A DNA stretch of 64,000 bases from Podospora pseudocomata (taxonomy: Eukaryota; Ascomycota; Sordariomycetes; Sordariales; Podosporaceae): the NCBI RefSeq assembly GCF_035222375.1, contig NC_085891.1:1798001-1862000 (forward strand), written 5' to 3'. Below the pieces are notes generated by a model. That model was not told the DNA's origin. It did no database searches and saw only the letters and a list, made by a program, of their open reading frames with translations. Positions 11,644 through 23,016 of the stretch are shown here, piece after piece (position 1 is the first letter of the stretch; each line of letters begins with the position of its first letter). A program made the position numbers and the translations under genes.

Positions 11644-13311
11644 ATGCTCGACGAAAACCTTCCAACCTTTCGGTTCAAGCCGTCGTCAGACGACCTACTC
11701 TCAACCATACTTTACTTCACTCAGAACGGTTCCGAGCCATCTCCCGAGTATCTATTGCGAAAACTAGACCCCGCGCTGCCAGCTTCTCGCAACAAGTATG
11801 GCGTTGGGCTTTGCGATCCTTATAACCACAATGTTGTATACGGCGAGGTGACGGTCGAACCGGAATGGACACTGCCTACCCTCTCCGCGGCCGAGATCCG
11901 CGCCCAAGCACAGTCTGGTGCTCCTCCTGCGCCAGCGACAGCGATTATTCCAGACAGCTTCTCTATCCAACTTTATGATCCAGATCAGACTATCGCAGTG
12001 AAGCTGATGGCAGGCAGCTGGAACAAGAGTGATACCTGGGAGTTTGAGATTCCAGTTCAGACATTTAAAACTCCCACGACGAGCGAGCTCGACCGTGAGC
12101 AGCAGAACATCTCTCCAGCAGCTGCTGATCTGATCCCGCGGATCATGTTCCGTTGGAAAAAGGAGGGCAAACTCAGCAAGGATATGACATGTTACATGTC
12201 AGGCAAGAACACGGCAGGCAAGAAGAGCAAGGAGCCCGATATCACAGTCGCCATGTACAAGGGATCAAGAGAAAGCGCCATGACGCTCTACCAACCAAAC
12301 CTTCACCGAGTAGAGGTTGAAGACCGCAAGGGACTAGAGTTGGTCCTCCTCCTCGGCGCAGAAGTCATCAAGGATCTCTACCTCAACCCCAAGCCAGGGC
12401 TGTTCAACGTCTCGGCCACCAGCCCCGGGCCCCTCCCCAACCCGCAGAAGAGGAAGAACTCCCGTCCCAATGTGGTGGCAGCAGCAGCAGTTGTTCCACC
12501 CCCGGCAGCAACCCCCCCAGCCGCCATGTCAGGAGCCTTGAACAACACTCCTCCCCCGGTCAAGAGCAACACAATGCCTACTACCTCCTCCAAACCTGGC
12601 GCAGCTCCCCCAACAACAACAGCAAACAACATCCCACCCCCGCCCCCCGGCGGCCCACCAAACAAACATGCCGTAACCTTTACCTCCACCCCTACAGCCT
12701 CCATCGAAGCAGAAACCCGCCGCCTGCAAGAACTCGTCGAGCGCGAACAACGCGAGCGGGAGAAGGCCGAGCGTGCAGAGCAGAAGCGCATCAAAAAGAT
12801 GCTCGAAGAGGAGGAAAAGGCCCAGCGCAAGCGAGAAGCGGAAATCGCCAAAGAAACGGAGCGTCTGCGCAAGAAGTATGGGGTTGAGGGCCAGGACCTC
12901 CCATCGGATCGGCCTTCTTTGCCTCCTAGGCCGGCGTCATCGGTGAATAACTCGCCTTCTATCCCGCAGCAGCAACAGTTTTTCCCTGCCCCCCCGCCGC
13001 CACAGCAGCAGCAGCCGCAGTGGTTAGGTGCCCCGGCACCGGCGCTGCCTCCACGACCGGTGAGTGCGGGGCCGGGGTCGGGCCCGAATCAACAGCAAGG
13101 GGACCAGGGGCCGTTTCATTGCAATAAGCTGAATGTGCTTTGGAAGGGGGCGGGGCAGCAGTTGGAGCATGTGAGGAGTCAGGTTGAGAGTAGGATGAGT
13201 CCGGAGTTGCAGGCGAAGTTGAGCCAGACGCTGCCGCATAGGCCGAAGAAGGAGGAGGAGGGGGGTGGGGGACGGAGGAGGGTGCAGAGGAAGAGGAGTT
13301 CTGGGTTTTAG
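11644..13311 (+). CDS. Conserved ascomycete protein with coiled coil and Pro-rich tail, function unknown
   Basis: I do not recognise this gene by name. The intronless frame from ATG 11644 gives 555 aa, and upstream in-frame codons back to 11623 lack an ATG. Residues 1-265 look like a folded, strand-rich domain without low complexity (FRFKPSSDDLLSTILYFTQNG, then LYDPDQTIAVKLMAG, then IMFRWKKEGKLSKDM, then GLELVLLLGAEVIKDLYLNP). It contains no catalytic signature I can name. Residues 270-355 are Pro/Ala/Thr-rich and disordered. Residues 360-420 form a strongly charged helix with E/R/K repeats, probably a coiled coil. A second Pro/Gln-rich stretch precedes a conserved-looking C-terminal segment (GPFHCNKLNVLWKGAGQQLE...ELQAKLSQTLP) and a basic end. 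The layout suggests a scaffold or adaptor, which is inference only. Confidence 0.85.
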   Translation: MLDENLPTFRFKPSSDDLLSTILYFTQNGSEPSPEYLLRKLDPALPASRNKYGVGLCDPYNHNVVYGEVTVEPEWTLPTLSAAEIRAQAQSGAPPAPATAIIPDSFSIQLYDPDQTIAVKLMAGSWNKSDTWEFEIPVQTFKTPTTSELDREQQNISPAAADLIPRIMFRWKKEGKLSKDMTCYMSGKNTAGKKSKEPDITVAMYKGSRESAMTLYQPNLHRVEVEDRKGLELVLLLGAEVIKDLYLNPKPGLFNVSATSPGPLPNPQKRKNSRPNVVAAAAVVPPPAATPPAAMSGALNNTPPPVKSNTMPTTSSKPGAAPPTTTANNIPPPPPGGPPNKHAVTFTSTPTASIEAETRRLQELVEREQREREKAERAEQKRIKKMLEEEEKAQRKREAEIAKETERLRKKYGVEGQDLPSDRPSLPPRPASSVNNSPSIPQQQQFFPAPPPPQQQQPQWLGAPAPALPPRPVSAGPGSGPNQQQGDQGPFHCNKLNVLWKGAGQQLEHVRSQVESRMSPELQAKLSQTLPHRPKKEEEGGGGRRRVQRKRSSGF

Positions 13312-15351
13312 GGGGGTTAGGAGGGATTATGAGGGTGGTGTAGGACATGGATGGGGCATGCTAGAAGTGATCAAGCATGATGGGAATTTAGGGATGGGTT
13401 TTGGGAGGAATTCTGATATGGGTTTGGTATAATGAGTTTGGGGAGGATAGCTGGTTTTTTTTTTTTTTTTTTTTTTGCAACGAGATTTCATGAACATGTT
13501 AGCGAAGAGTTTGAATGGAATTATTTTTGAAACACGACAGAAATCTTTCTATATATCGAGTAACTATTCGGGTGGATCTTACCCCTATTCAGGCTCCCTG
13601 GCCCAGGGGCTGAACTTATCGGTTGAAGAAACCCAAGCAACAAGCAAGCATATGTTCTTTGTTTGAGTGGACTAAAATACGACGATAACCACCCATGACG
13701 AACGTAGCATTTGTGCCAACCGCTTGGCGGTTTGTTTGAGACGGCTGTTCAAAAAGCTTGATGATGATATGATCCCTATCACTGAGATGGGGGAGTTCAT
13801 CTCTACCATGAGTGTTTCCTTTTCTTGTTTGTGAACTATCATCTGAACTTTTTTTGTGTCAAGTTTATGTGTGAGGTGATGTCCACATATAGATTTGACA
13901 GATCAATGCATAATCAAGTAATTGAGTTTGTAAGGTGTATATTTCTAGAAGAAAGAGAAGGATTCATTTTGTTGATCCGAGGATTTTGGTGACCAGGCAT
14001 GGTGGACGGGAGGAAGAGATACCGGGCCGTTTGGCTGGGTCGAGTTAGGGGAAAAAAAAAGGTGAAACGCGGGGTTTGGGATATGGGTGGTTATATATGG
14101 ACAGGGGATTGATGGGGATGTGTTGGACGTTCTGGACGACGGGGGCAGGCTTTGGTGAAACTTGGTGGGCGGGTACTGAAGCTTTCTTTTTTGTGGAAAG
14201 GGGAGGAAGGAAAGGGGGGGAACGGGGGTGTTGAAGATGGGTGATAATTATGTGGTGGCCTGGTGACTTGCGCAGCCTATGAAAGAGTGTAATAAGTGTA
14301 CCAGGCGTACTTGTGATGAGCTGAGATAAAATCTTAGATGGCAACGTTTGACGAGGAGGAAGAATGTGAGCTGACTGCGGACTTGTGCTGCTGTTCAATA
14401 TATTTTTGGTGGGGGAGAAGCAATTATGTCAAGGCTGTGAGAGCCCTATGAATGTGCTGCTGCCACAAACTTACATGGTGATACGCCATCTGGACTCTGG
14501 TGGCCAGGCACAAGGTATTCAGGTGCCGCTGCTGAGATGAGATTCAGAGTGCTCAGAATATTCAGACGAAAACAAAAAAAAATAACTGGAATTGGTGTTT
14601 GTGATCAGCAGTCGTCGAGGTCAAGGTTGAGGTCAAAGGTCGAGGATCAGTTCAAAACAGATGCAACGGTGGACTAGGAAACCCCGTCTCCCCCGTTAAG
14701 AAGAAGCGGGTCGAGGGGCCGGGGCCAAGCAACCGACTTGCAAATTTGGCGCTAAGACCATTTCGGGTGCCACCACCACTTCCAAGCGGCCAAAGCGAGC
14801 GGCTACGACAGCAGCAACCTGAATCCGCAATCAACCTCCGCCCGCATCACGACCGCCTGTTTTTCCTCCAGGTCGCCCGTCAACAGCGACAAGACACTTC
14901 CGAAGTCGTCGCTGTCACCATCGCGACCCCCCGATCCGCCGACCGAAGAGCAAAGAGCCCGTCTCCTGAGGCCGACCGCACCGCCCGTTGAGGCTTAAGG
15001 AGGGGCTGCCGTTGTACCTGAATTGTTGGAACGGCTTTCCAGCTAGTTGGATTTTCCCAATTTTGGCGCCGTTGGACACCATCGCCGCCGAAATCGGTTG
15101 CTTTGTTGAAAGTGATTATTCTGTATATCGTCTCCGTTCCTCTACACATATCAGCTTTCTGGGACCCGCGAGAAGATCCTGAACCGTCGCACCCCTTATC
15201 GTCGCCCCCCACGCCGAGGACCCTCTGCCCTCGACGCTGGCCACCACCTCGTCTCCTGGTCGCTCTACCAGTTCTCCCTTTAAGGGCCCCAGAAAACCGA
15301 CAATCGGCCCTCGTTGCAGCTTTGGGCTGTGAGGGCCTAACATAACTAGTC
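13312..15351. other. Intergenic region between the unnamed gene and the STE50-like gene
   Basis: The first part is the G-rich 3' region of the gene at 11644, with a run of about 21 T at 13456-13476. The rest, especially 14700-15350, is probably promoter and 5' leader of the STE50-like gene. No open frame here has recognisable content. Confidence 0.55.
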
Positions 15352-17022
15352 ATGAATTTCGATTCAGGTACCGCCTACGCCGAGTCGGACGCCGACGACG
15401 AGTACGAGAGAGATATCCATGGAAGCTCGCCCATGGCCACCGATGTCGAGACCTCTCCTATCGATTCTGACCCACCTTCAACCGAACACACACCGACAAC
15501 CTATGGCTATCGCTCAAGCGCCGACAGGCTCCCAGAGACCATCATTTCGGAATGGACTGCCGAAGAGTGTGCCGATTTTATTGCGTCAATAGGCGTTCAA
15601 CAATACGCAGATATATTTCTAGGTACGCTTGCGCCGGCTGGGTCTAACGAAGGAATGTCACCGCTAATATTCTTTGACAAGAAAACGAGATTGTGGGCGA
15701 GGCTCTGGTGGCTCTTCAGCATGACGATCTCAAATCCATGGGAATCAACAGCGTGGGCCACCGCTTGACAATATTGAAATCCGTGTATGATGTCAAAAAA
15801 GCCCAGGATGTACCTATCGAGAGCGATCATTACATGCCGCCCAGTATGTGGTAACCCCCTGTTCCAGGAAGATGTGCTTGGTGACTAACACGAGGAAAAT
15901 GCAGCTGCGGAAACCGAAGCCCAGGCAGCAAACGCGACGTTGAAGGACATTCAACATCTTGTCCAGCAACTGCGTGTTCGAGACGAGCGGATCTCCATGT
16001 TTGAACAGGACTTGCGTCGACTGACGGACGATTTCAGGAGGCTGCGCGAAGACATGCTCCCCGCGTTGAGGTTGGCCAAGGATTACCAACAGCCTTTACC
16101 AAACGATCCGTCGTATGGAGATACCCTATCGCCGCCTGCACCAACGCCGTCATCAGCCAACCAATACAATAGTAGCCTGTCGAGGAAATACTCAACTAAG
16201 GTGATTAAGCTCGGGACGACACCAAAAGCAACATCACCAACTCATCTTCAAACCACACACAACCCTTCCCTAGTCGAGCAGACCCTCGACCCCTCGGGAG
16301 CGGCAGACAGAGCAGTCATGTCGTCGTCCCACCTCGCAGCCATGAATGGCGTAGGCAGCTCCGTCTCCCCGGGATATCCATCACCAAACATGCCCTCCCC
16401 CACCTCGCCACCAACCACCGGTCTAGCAGGCAATACCTTGTCCTCACGAGCCTACCGCTCTGATCAACCACCCCAGCAGCAACAGCAACAACCACAGCAA
16501 CCGCCCTCGTCAACCAGAACAACCTTTTCCGAAAACGACCACTACGGCAACCAAACCAAAACAACGGCCGTCCCCGCGCCGAGAAGGATGCAAACCCCGG
16601 CGCCGGAAACACCAGGGTCGAGTAACTCTGTCGAAATATTCAAGTCTTTTAGGGTGAGCATGGATGACCCGTGTTACAAGGTGCTGCCGGCGGCGTTGAA
16701 GAAGTACCAGATCAACGCGCCCTGGGACCAGTATGCGCTGTACATTGTGTATGGGGACCAGGAGAGGTGTCTGGGGCTGGATGAGAAGCCGTTGATTCTG
16801 TTCAAGCAGCTGGACAAGGAGGGGAAGAAACCGATGTTTATGCTCAGGAAGACAAACAATGCGCAGGCTGGGGGGGCGGTTGGGGGGGATGGTGGGGGGA
16901 TGGGAGGGGGAGGGGATGGGCAGCAGCAGCAGCAGCAGCCGGGGAGTGCGGGGTTGGGGTCTGGGGGGAGGGGAGGGGGGATGGGGATGATGGGGTATGA
17001 TCCGCCGGGGGGAATTATTTGA
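15352..17022 (+). CDS. STE50: STE50-type MAPK-cascade adaptor with SAM and Ras-association domains
   Basis: Ste50-family adaptors link Cdc42/Ras-type signals and membrane sensors to the MAPKKK Ste11 in mating, filamentous-growth and osmostress pathways. Three exons, 15352-15622, 15682-15843 and 15905-17022, join in phase across 59- and 61-nt introns to give 516 aa. The SAM domain spans about residues 67-133, from WTAEECADFIASIGVQQYADIF across the first intron into ENEIVGEALVALQHDDLKSMGI and GHRLTILKSVYDVK. A charged coiled coil follows (about 157-196), then a Ser/Pro/Gln-rich linker. The RA domain lies at about 385-470 (VEIFKSFRVSMDDPCYKVLPAALKKY, then ALYIVYGDQERCLGLDEKPL). The final 45 residues are almost all Gly with a Gln run, which is unusual. 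The domain order matches Ste50 exactly, so the family call is strong. Confidence 0.93.
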
Positions 17023-17967
17023 TGGGGTCTTTGGGGAGACGTTTCTGAGGTTTGTTTGGATAATGTGGAGCAAGCGAGGGCGTAGGGAGCGGGGTGGGAT
17101 GATGAGATGTTGGATTTTGGATATGAGGTGATATTTATGTGTGTTTCGGATTGTTGGATTTGAGTACGAAAAGGGGAGGGACACAAGACCTGCGTGATAT
17201 TTGTTTTTTGTTTTTCTTTTTTTTTTTTTTTTTTTTACAGCAAAATAGTTGGAAAGATGGGTGGAAATGTGGTTGGGGGGGAGTGTTGACATAAAGTTTG
17301 GAAGCATCTTGATTTTTTTTCTTGTTTCTATACCTTGGGAGGTTTTTTTCTGGAAAGTATCACTTTTGGGAAGTGAGCGATGTGATGTGGGTTTGGTAAG
17401 TAGGATGCTGGATGGATTGTTTCCAAAAAGGAACATGTATTGGGATTTGAGTGGCCGCCTGGGAAGAAGGACGGAGTGGGGGGGAGGCTTTCCATTCATA
17501 TATATATATATATATATATATAACGTTATATATATATAAATATTGAAAACACAGGAATTTCACACTTATGTCAAAGGGTTGTTAACTACCCTGATACTGC
17601 TCACTCTTGTGGTATATATATATATATAGTGGCTGCCGTACACGGTATAGCGTTTCGGATAGAATGATGACGAGATACTGTGATGTGGAATCAAGCATGG
17701 CCTTCATGGATAACAGGACACATCTGGGTTAGGTATAGTGATGCGCCTCTCGATTATGCTGATACGCCTGACGAGTATCTTTCGACACGTCTCAACTATC
17801 TTCAAAGGTCTACGCTTCTGTCAAACACACAGAGTAGCCAAAAAACACCGTTTCATATTGCCCCATGAGTTATCTCTCCCATAACTGTCCCTATATCACT
17901 GCTACCAACCCATCCATCACCCCCAAAACCCCCCAAACCCATCAAACCCGCCCCAAAAACACCCCCC
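17023..17967. other. Convergent 3' region between STE50-like and DUF4211 genes
   Basis: AT-rich and low in complexity: a T run near 17218-17236 and a long TA palindrome (listed separately). It must contain both 3' UTRs, and no gene is visible. Confidence 0.6.
17498..17540. repeat. TA-repeat palindrome centred on AACGTT
   Basis: Two arms of alternating TA flank AACGTT, making an inverted repeat able to form a hairpin or cruciform. A second TA run lies at about 17612-17628. Confidence 0.8.
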
Positions 17968-19939
17968 TTACCCCCTCCTATACCCCCTCCCCGTGGTCTG
18001 CTGACTCCTGGCCCGCTCCAACTGGTTCTTAAACTCCCCAAACAACCCCCTCACCTTCCCCCCCTCCACCCACCCCTCCACAATCTTATCCACCAGCTTA
18101 TACTTCCTCTTCAGCTTCATCTTCTCCCTCTCCGCCAACCTCACAGGCTGCATCCACCCCTCCGCCATCAGCTGGCTCTCCACCCAATCCTGCAGCGCAT
18201 GCTTCCAGTGTATCAACGTGTGCGCAATCTCCGCGTTGCCGTTGCACACCACCCCGACGTAAAACGTCTTCTCTTCGGGGGGGATGGTGTTCCCATCTTC
18301 GTCCACGTCGTAAGATTCGGATTGGGACTGGGAGGAGGAATCGCTGTCACTCGGCGGCTCAATCGGGTCGAGAAAGTCCATCCCAAAACGTTTAACATAG
18401 GGGGTGCCAGAAAAGGAAATCCTCCACGTTGCTGGGTGACCTGACCGGCCGCACGCCTCGCAGTTGGATCCAAAGACTGTCTCGTGAGCTGAAGCGCCGA
18501 CTTCGATGGAAGTGTACTGCGGCCTGGCACGCAAGGCTTTGTAAAAGTCAGGCTTCCACGCTGACGAGGTGAATTTTGAGCTGGCGAGCGCTCTGACCTC
18601 GTCGTCGAGTTTCTGCCAGCCGATGCGGTAGAGCTCGGCGGTCTTTTCGGCGAATCCGGGGTTGATCTTGTTTTGGACTAGCCACTCGACGACGTCCCGG
18701 AAGTGCTCGATGAGCTTTTTGCGGGCGTGGTGGGTGAATTGGAGGGGCATTTGCATCAGGTCGTCCGGGGCACCCATGGGTTCGTCGCTATCGTCTTCCA
18801 CCACAAAGTCATCGAGGTCTTCGGCTTCGGCTTCGGTGCCCTCGTCGTCGGAGTCGCCCTTGAGAGCTTTGAGCTTCTTCTTTTTCTTTTTCTTGTCTTT
18901 TTTCCTCTTCTTTTTGCCGTCAGGCTCTGACGGTTCGGGGGCCTCGACTTCGTTTTCTTGTTCGTCTTCTTCATCCTCGAATTCTGAAAGCGCGAGGTGG
19001 TCGGAATCTGTATCGTAGAGCGCCTTGCGTGGCTCTACATCTTCCTCTTCGTCCTCTTCCTCCTCCCCCTCCTCCTCGACGATCGTCTCACCGGCACGTC
19101 GCCGACGAAGCATCTCTCGCGCCTTTTCCTTCGCCGAAAGAGGCTTTCGTGGGGTTTGTGAAGACCGCAGTCTCGGGGTAGGTGCAACGACCACTTCTTC
19201 ATCAGAGTCGCTCTGTTGCTGTTTTACCGGTGAAGAGCCCCTACGGATCAATCTCCGCTTCTTCACGGGCGAGGAGACCAAAGGCATGTCGTCTGAATCA
19301 TCGCTATCAACCGCAAGCCGCCTCTTCCTGTTGACACGTGATGAAACGGGCGTCACGATAGGCAAATCGTCTGACTCCTCGTCCGAATCCGCTGGAGCTT
19401 GCTGCTTTTGTTTCGGGGTAGATTCCTTCACGGGGCTTGGAGATGTTGACGACGAAGAGATGGAAGCTGGCTTGCCACGAGATTTTCCCCGCTTGGTGGG
19501 CCGTTCATCCTCGTCATCGTCATCGTCCTCACTGATGACGATGGCCTTCCCCTTCCCTTTGGACGTTTGCCTGGTTGAGCTGACAGGCGGCTCATCCTCG
19601 GTCGCAGACGAAGACTGGTCGAGCTCCTTGGGGTAGGCGAGCGACGGTCTTGACCTTGTCTTCTTTGCGCTGCTGAGTATGACCTGGGAGGAAGTCATAA
19701 AGTTGCCACCTGGAGAAGAGCTGCTTGCGGCAGCGGAAGGAGGTGGTGGCATGGCGATCACGCTATTCTTGGATGGCGAGCCCTTGGTTGGAGTCGCTTT
19801 TCTGGGGGTTATCACGGCAGGCTTGACTCTTGGACGACCTGCGGGAAAATATTAGCGATTTTTTCTTTGGTGAGGAAGAGAGAAACGTACCTAAGGTGGC
19901 CTCCAGGGTCTGTTGTTTCTTTTTAGAAGGCTTTGCCAT
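17968..19939 (-). CDS. DUF4211 domain protein, probably nuclear
   Basis: Two exons, 19939-19891 and 19838-17968, join across a 52-nt intron (GTACGT...CGCAG) in phase (TLG-RPRVKPAV) to give 639 aa. The first 340 residues are disordered and strongly charged: Ser/Asp runs, basic clusters such as KKRRLIRRG, and lysine-rich KKKRKKDKKKKKKKLK, all fitting nuclear localisation. From about residue 360 the sequence becomes a folded domain that I assign to DUF4211: DFVVEDDSDE, then LMQMPLQFTHHARKKLIEHF, then CEACGRSGHPATW (a possible half zinc site), then TFYVGVVCNGNAEIAHTLIHWKH. The same region is found in human CCDC82. The molecular role of the family is not established. The exon 1 start is supported by the conserved-looking MAKPSKKKQQTLEATL peptide and phase. 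Confidence 0.85.
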
Positions 19940-21045
19940 TCGTAGAGCTGTGTTGCGCAGTTAGTTAGAGTTGTTGGTTGGCGGAAAAAGCAAGCGAGCT
20001 CGAGGTTCAAGAAAGGCTTTTGTAGTGGGTGAGCAAACAGAAGAATAGGCGTGACCCAGCGGCTTCTTCTTCAACCCAAAATTGTCCCCATCAAGAAATC
20101 GACTTACCAATATGCCTGCCTTGGTCTTGATTATTTCTGAGACAGGCGATTTTTGACAGTGATGCCGACTGTAGTCAACGAGTCTGAATGGCGCCGGGTT
20201 CTTACCTTGTCGCAACAAAAGTACAAGTGATGCCAGGGCCAGAGAAAAAGTGATGGCGATGTTGGCTAGGTAGCTCCGAAAACGGTTATAGTGGTGCAAG
20301 CAGATTCTCTGATGGACGCGTATAGCCGTGGCGTTGAGAGAACGCGGTACCACGTGACCGGAAATTGAAAGTCTAAACTTGTAACCTTGTCCCCTTTTAT
20401 ACATCCACAAAAAAAAGCTCGAATTCAAACCATGTGCATGCGAAAACAACATTAAATATACGGTTCGGATCTATTCCTCAAGATTTCTTTTCTCTACACC
20501 GATACCATGGAGCTGGTAAAACGGCTGAGGTTCTATTCATTTTCATAGTGTTTGCGCCTCCGAAAAAAAGACGCACAATCAACTCCTGCTTCCCATGCTT
20601 TATAGAAATATACAAGCCCAAGGTTGTCCGGGTACACACCACGCACGCTTCCACCCCTTCCCCCCCGCGTCCCTCCATCTTTGACCTGTCATCCATTCAT
20701 TCGTCCCATCCCATCCATCCATCCATCCCAGGCCCTTTGTGTTTCCCAGCCGTGCCAAACATTCCACATTAATTAAACCCGGACACCAAAGCCAGCCAAC
20801 CTTGCACCTTGTACCACCCCCCCAAGCCCCTCCCCACCCATTTCTCATAGATGCTTATTATACCGAATGAACACCTGGCTCCAATGGAAAACTGGACAGG
20901 ATATCTCTAAAACCCCCAATAGTAGAATGTCAAAGGGGAATGCTCAAGATCGCGCCAGCACGCCCGCTTTCCCCGTGATTATGTACAGTAACTCGCACAT
21001 GTATACTTTTTGTCGTTGCAAGCAAGGAAATCCCAGAGAGCGGAA
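19940..21045. other. Intergenic region between the DUF4211 gene and LCB2
   Basis: The left part is the 5' region of the DUF4211 gene and the right part (about 20500-21045) the 3' UTR of LCB2. A CCATCCAT run occurs near 20711-20730. No gene is seen. Confidence 0.6.
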
Positions 21046-23016
21046 TTATCTCAAGGGTACCTTGGCATCTTGTACACCGCGCGCCAGCACGTCCTCGAGC
21101 TTCCACCTTGGGGGCTTGATGACACCTTCCAGACCGTTGGCCTTGCGCCACTCCTTCTCCATCTCTGGGGTGACACCTTCCGGCAGAGGCTCAGCACCGC
21201 CAGCCAAACCGGTGGAGTACTTGATCTGGATAATGTCGCCAACCTCGTCGCAAGCAGCAAGAACACGGTCCAGATCCTCCTTGTTGTGAGCCGAAGAGAC
21301 GCAGAAACGGGCGCGGGAGCTGATGAGAGGAGTGGCGGGGTAGCCAACAACGACGACCGAGATCTTGCGCTTGAGCATCTCGTGACTGAAAGCGGCGATC
21401 TTGGCGGGGTGGTAAAGCATGATGGGAATGATGGGCGAGTCGTCGTGGCCGTAGACGATGTAGCCGAGACGCTTCAACCCAAGACGAAGGTAGCGAGAGT
21501 TGAAGGCAATGCGCTGGAGACGCTCTTCACCCTGACCAGGTGCAAGTTCGCCGGTGATGATACGGAGGGAAGCCAGGATTTGCATGAGAACAGAGGGAGC
21601 AGGGGATTCGCCGAGGAGAGTGGCGGCGTTTGTGCTTCTGAGCTTGTCGATGATGTGCTTCTCGGCAGCAACATAACCACCGTTGGCGCCGAAGGACTTG
21701 GTCAAAGTACCCATGAGGATATCAATCTCGGCCGGATCCACACCGAAGTAGTCGCAAACACCGCGGCCGCGCGGGCCGAGGGCACCGATGCTGTGAGCCT
21801 CGTCGACATATAGGAAGAACTTGTACTTCTTCTTGAGAGCCAAAACACCGGGGAGATCCACCATGGTACCCTCCATCGAGTACAGACCCTCAACAGCAAC
21901 GAGAATCTTCTTCCAGGGGCGGTGAGTGCGGGGCTGGCCCTGAGAAATAGCCTCGCGAAGCTTGGCCTCGAGATCGCCGATGTCGTTGTGCTTGAACGAG
22001 CGAATAACAGCGCCAGAGAGACGGGCACCAATGCGAATCGAGGCGTGGTTGAGCTCGTCAGAGAGGATCAGGCAGCCCTTGGACACCAGAGCAGGGAAAG
22101 AGCCGGCGTTGGTGACGAAACCCATAGAGAAGACCATGGCGGCAGGCTTGCCAACAAACTGGGCCACCTCGCGCTCCACCTCGACGGCAAGATCGTTGGT
22201 ACCAGAATCAGCACGGGGGCTGGCAGAGCTAAGGCCATACTTGCGCACACATTCCTCCACCGCGTCGGCGCAGGGGCCGTCGGACTGGGCGAAACCGAGG
22301 TAGTTGTAGGAGCTCATGTTGAGGGTCTGAGTGTAGGTGCCAGTGAACTTGTAGGTGCGGTTGAAGTCGTCCGACTTGCGATCCATGAGGGTGATGAAGC
22401 GGCCAGGAACACCGGTAGTAGGTCTGGCGAAGCAGTCGTCCAGGCGGAGCTTCAGTCTCCGGACGTAGAAGTTGTCAAAGTCATCATTAAGAGGCGCATA
22501 TCCGTTCTGGGCCTTGAGGGTCTGGTAGTGCTTCTTGTTGCCGAAGCGCTTGCCGAAGAAGTCGCGAATATGGCCGCAGAAGATTAGGATTAGGTAGCTG
22601 AGATAGGTGGTAAGGACAAAGTAATAGGGAGGCTCATCCTCGATCGGGGTCTCGAGCGGTTGGCCGAAGCTCTGGCTGACGTGTCGGTGAGTCGGATGAA
22701 GCAGGGGGCCAAACTGGGACGCGGCGCGCTCTTCCTTGCGGGCCTCGTCGGCCGAAGGAGGCTCGAACAGAGTGGTCGGGGGCTCGTCGAGGTGCTGCTC
22801 TCCGGCAGCGGCGGCCGAGAGGGAGATGGTGGGCAGCGACATGGCCGAGGGCGACGAGACAGACGACTGCTGTTGAGAATGCGATTGCTCCTTAGCCTTG
22901 GACGAGAAGAAACCAACGAGGCGGTTGCCCTTGGAGTGTGAGGCTCGTCGCTCCCCAGCCCTTTCTGACTGTGGCATACTGCTGGTCGAGAAAGGGTTTG
23001 TGAGCTTTCGCGGCAT
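21046..23016 (-). CDS. LCB2: Serine palmitoyltransferase subunit 2
   Basis: Catalytic subunit of serine palmitoyltransferase, which condenses serine with palmitoyl-CoA to 3-ketosphinganine, the first step of sphingolipid synthesis on the ER membrane with LCB1. The single frame from the first in-frame ATG (23016) gives 656 aa. A disordered Ser-rich N-terminus is followed by a membrane segment at about residues 131-150 (YYFVLTTYLSYLILIFCGHI). The PLP-dependent alpha-oxoamine synthase fold follows, with NMSSYNYLGFAQSDG, DELNHASIRIGARLSGA, LYVDEAHSIGALGPRGRG and the Schiff-base lysine Lys440 in LMGTLTKSFGANGGY. All key motifs are intact. The N-terminal extension is longer than in budding yeast, and a start at the second Met (MPQSER) cannot be excluded. 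Confidence 0.95.
   Translation of the reverse strand: MPRKLTNPFSTSSMPQSERAGERRASHSKGNRLVGFFSSKAKEQSHSQQQSSVSSPSAMSLPTISLSAAAAGEQHLDEPPTTLFEPPSADEARKEERAASQFGPLLHPTHRHVSQSFGQPLETPIEDEPPYYFVLTTYLSYLILIFCGHIRDFFGKRFGNKKHYQTLKAQNGYAPLNDDFDNFYVRRLKLRLDDCFARPTTGVPGRFITLMDRKSDDFNRTYKFTGTYTQTLNMSSYNYLGFAQSDGPCADAVEECVRKYGLSSASPRADSGTNDLAVEVEREVAQFVGKPAAMVFSMGFVTNAGSFPALVSKGCLILSDELNHASIRIGARLSGAVIRSFKHNDIGDLEAKLREAISQGQPRTHRPWKKILVAVEGLYSMEGTMVDLPGVLALKKKYKFFLYVDEAHSIGALGPRGRGVCDYFGVDPAEIDILMGTLTKSFGANGGYVAAEKHIIDKLRSTNAATLLGESPAPSVLMQILASLRIITGELAPGQGEERLQRIAFNSRYLRLGLKRLGYIVYGHDDSPIIPIMLYHPAKIAAFSHEMLKRKISVVVVGYPATPLISSRARFCVSSAHNKEDLDRVLAACDEVGDIIQIKYSTGLAGGAEPLPEGVTPEMEKEWRKANGLEGVIKPPRWKLEDVLARGVQDAKVPLR

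Noticed and set aside
21010-22587. Two long plus-strand frames antisense to LCB2
   Set aside because: LCB2 motifs on the minus strand are complete. These frames are shadows with no domain content.
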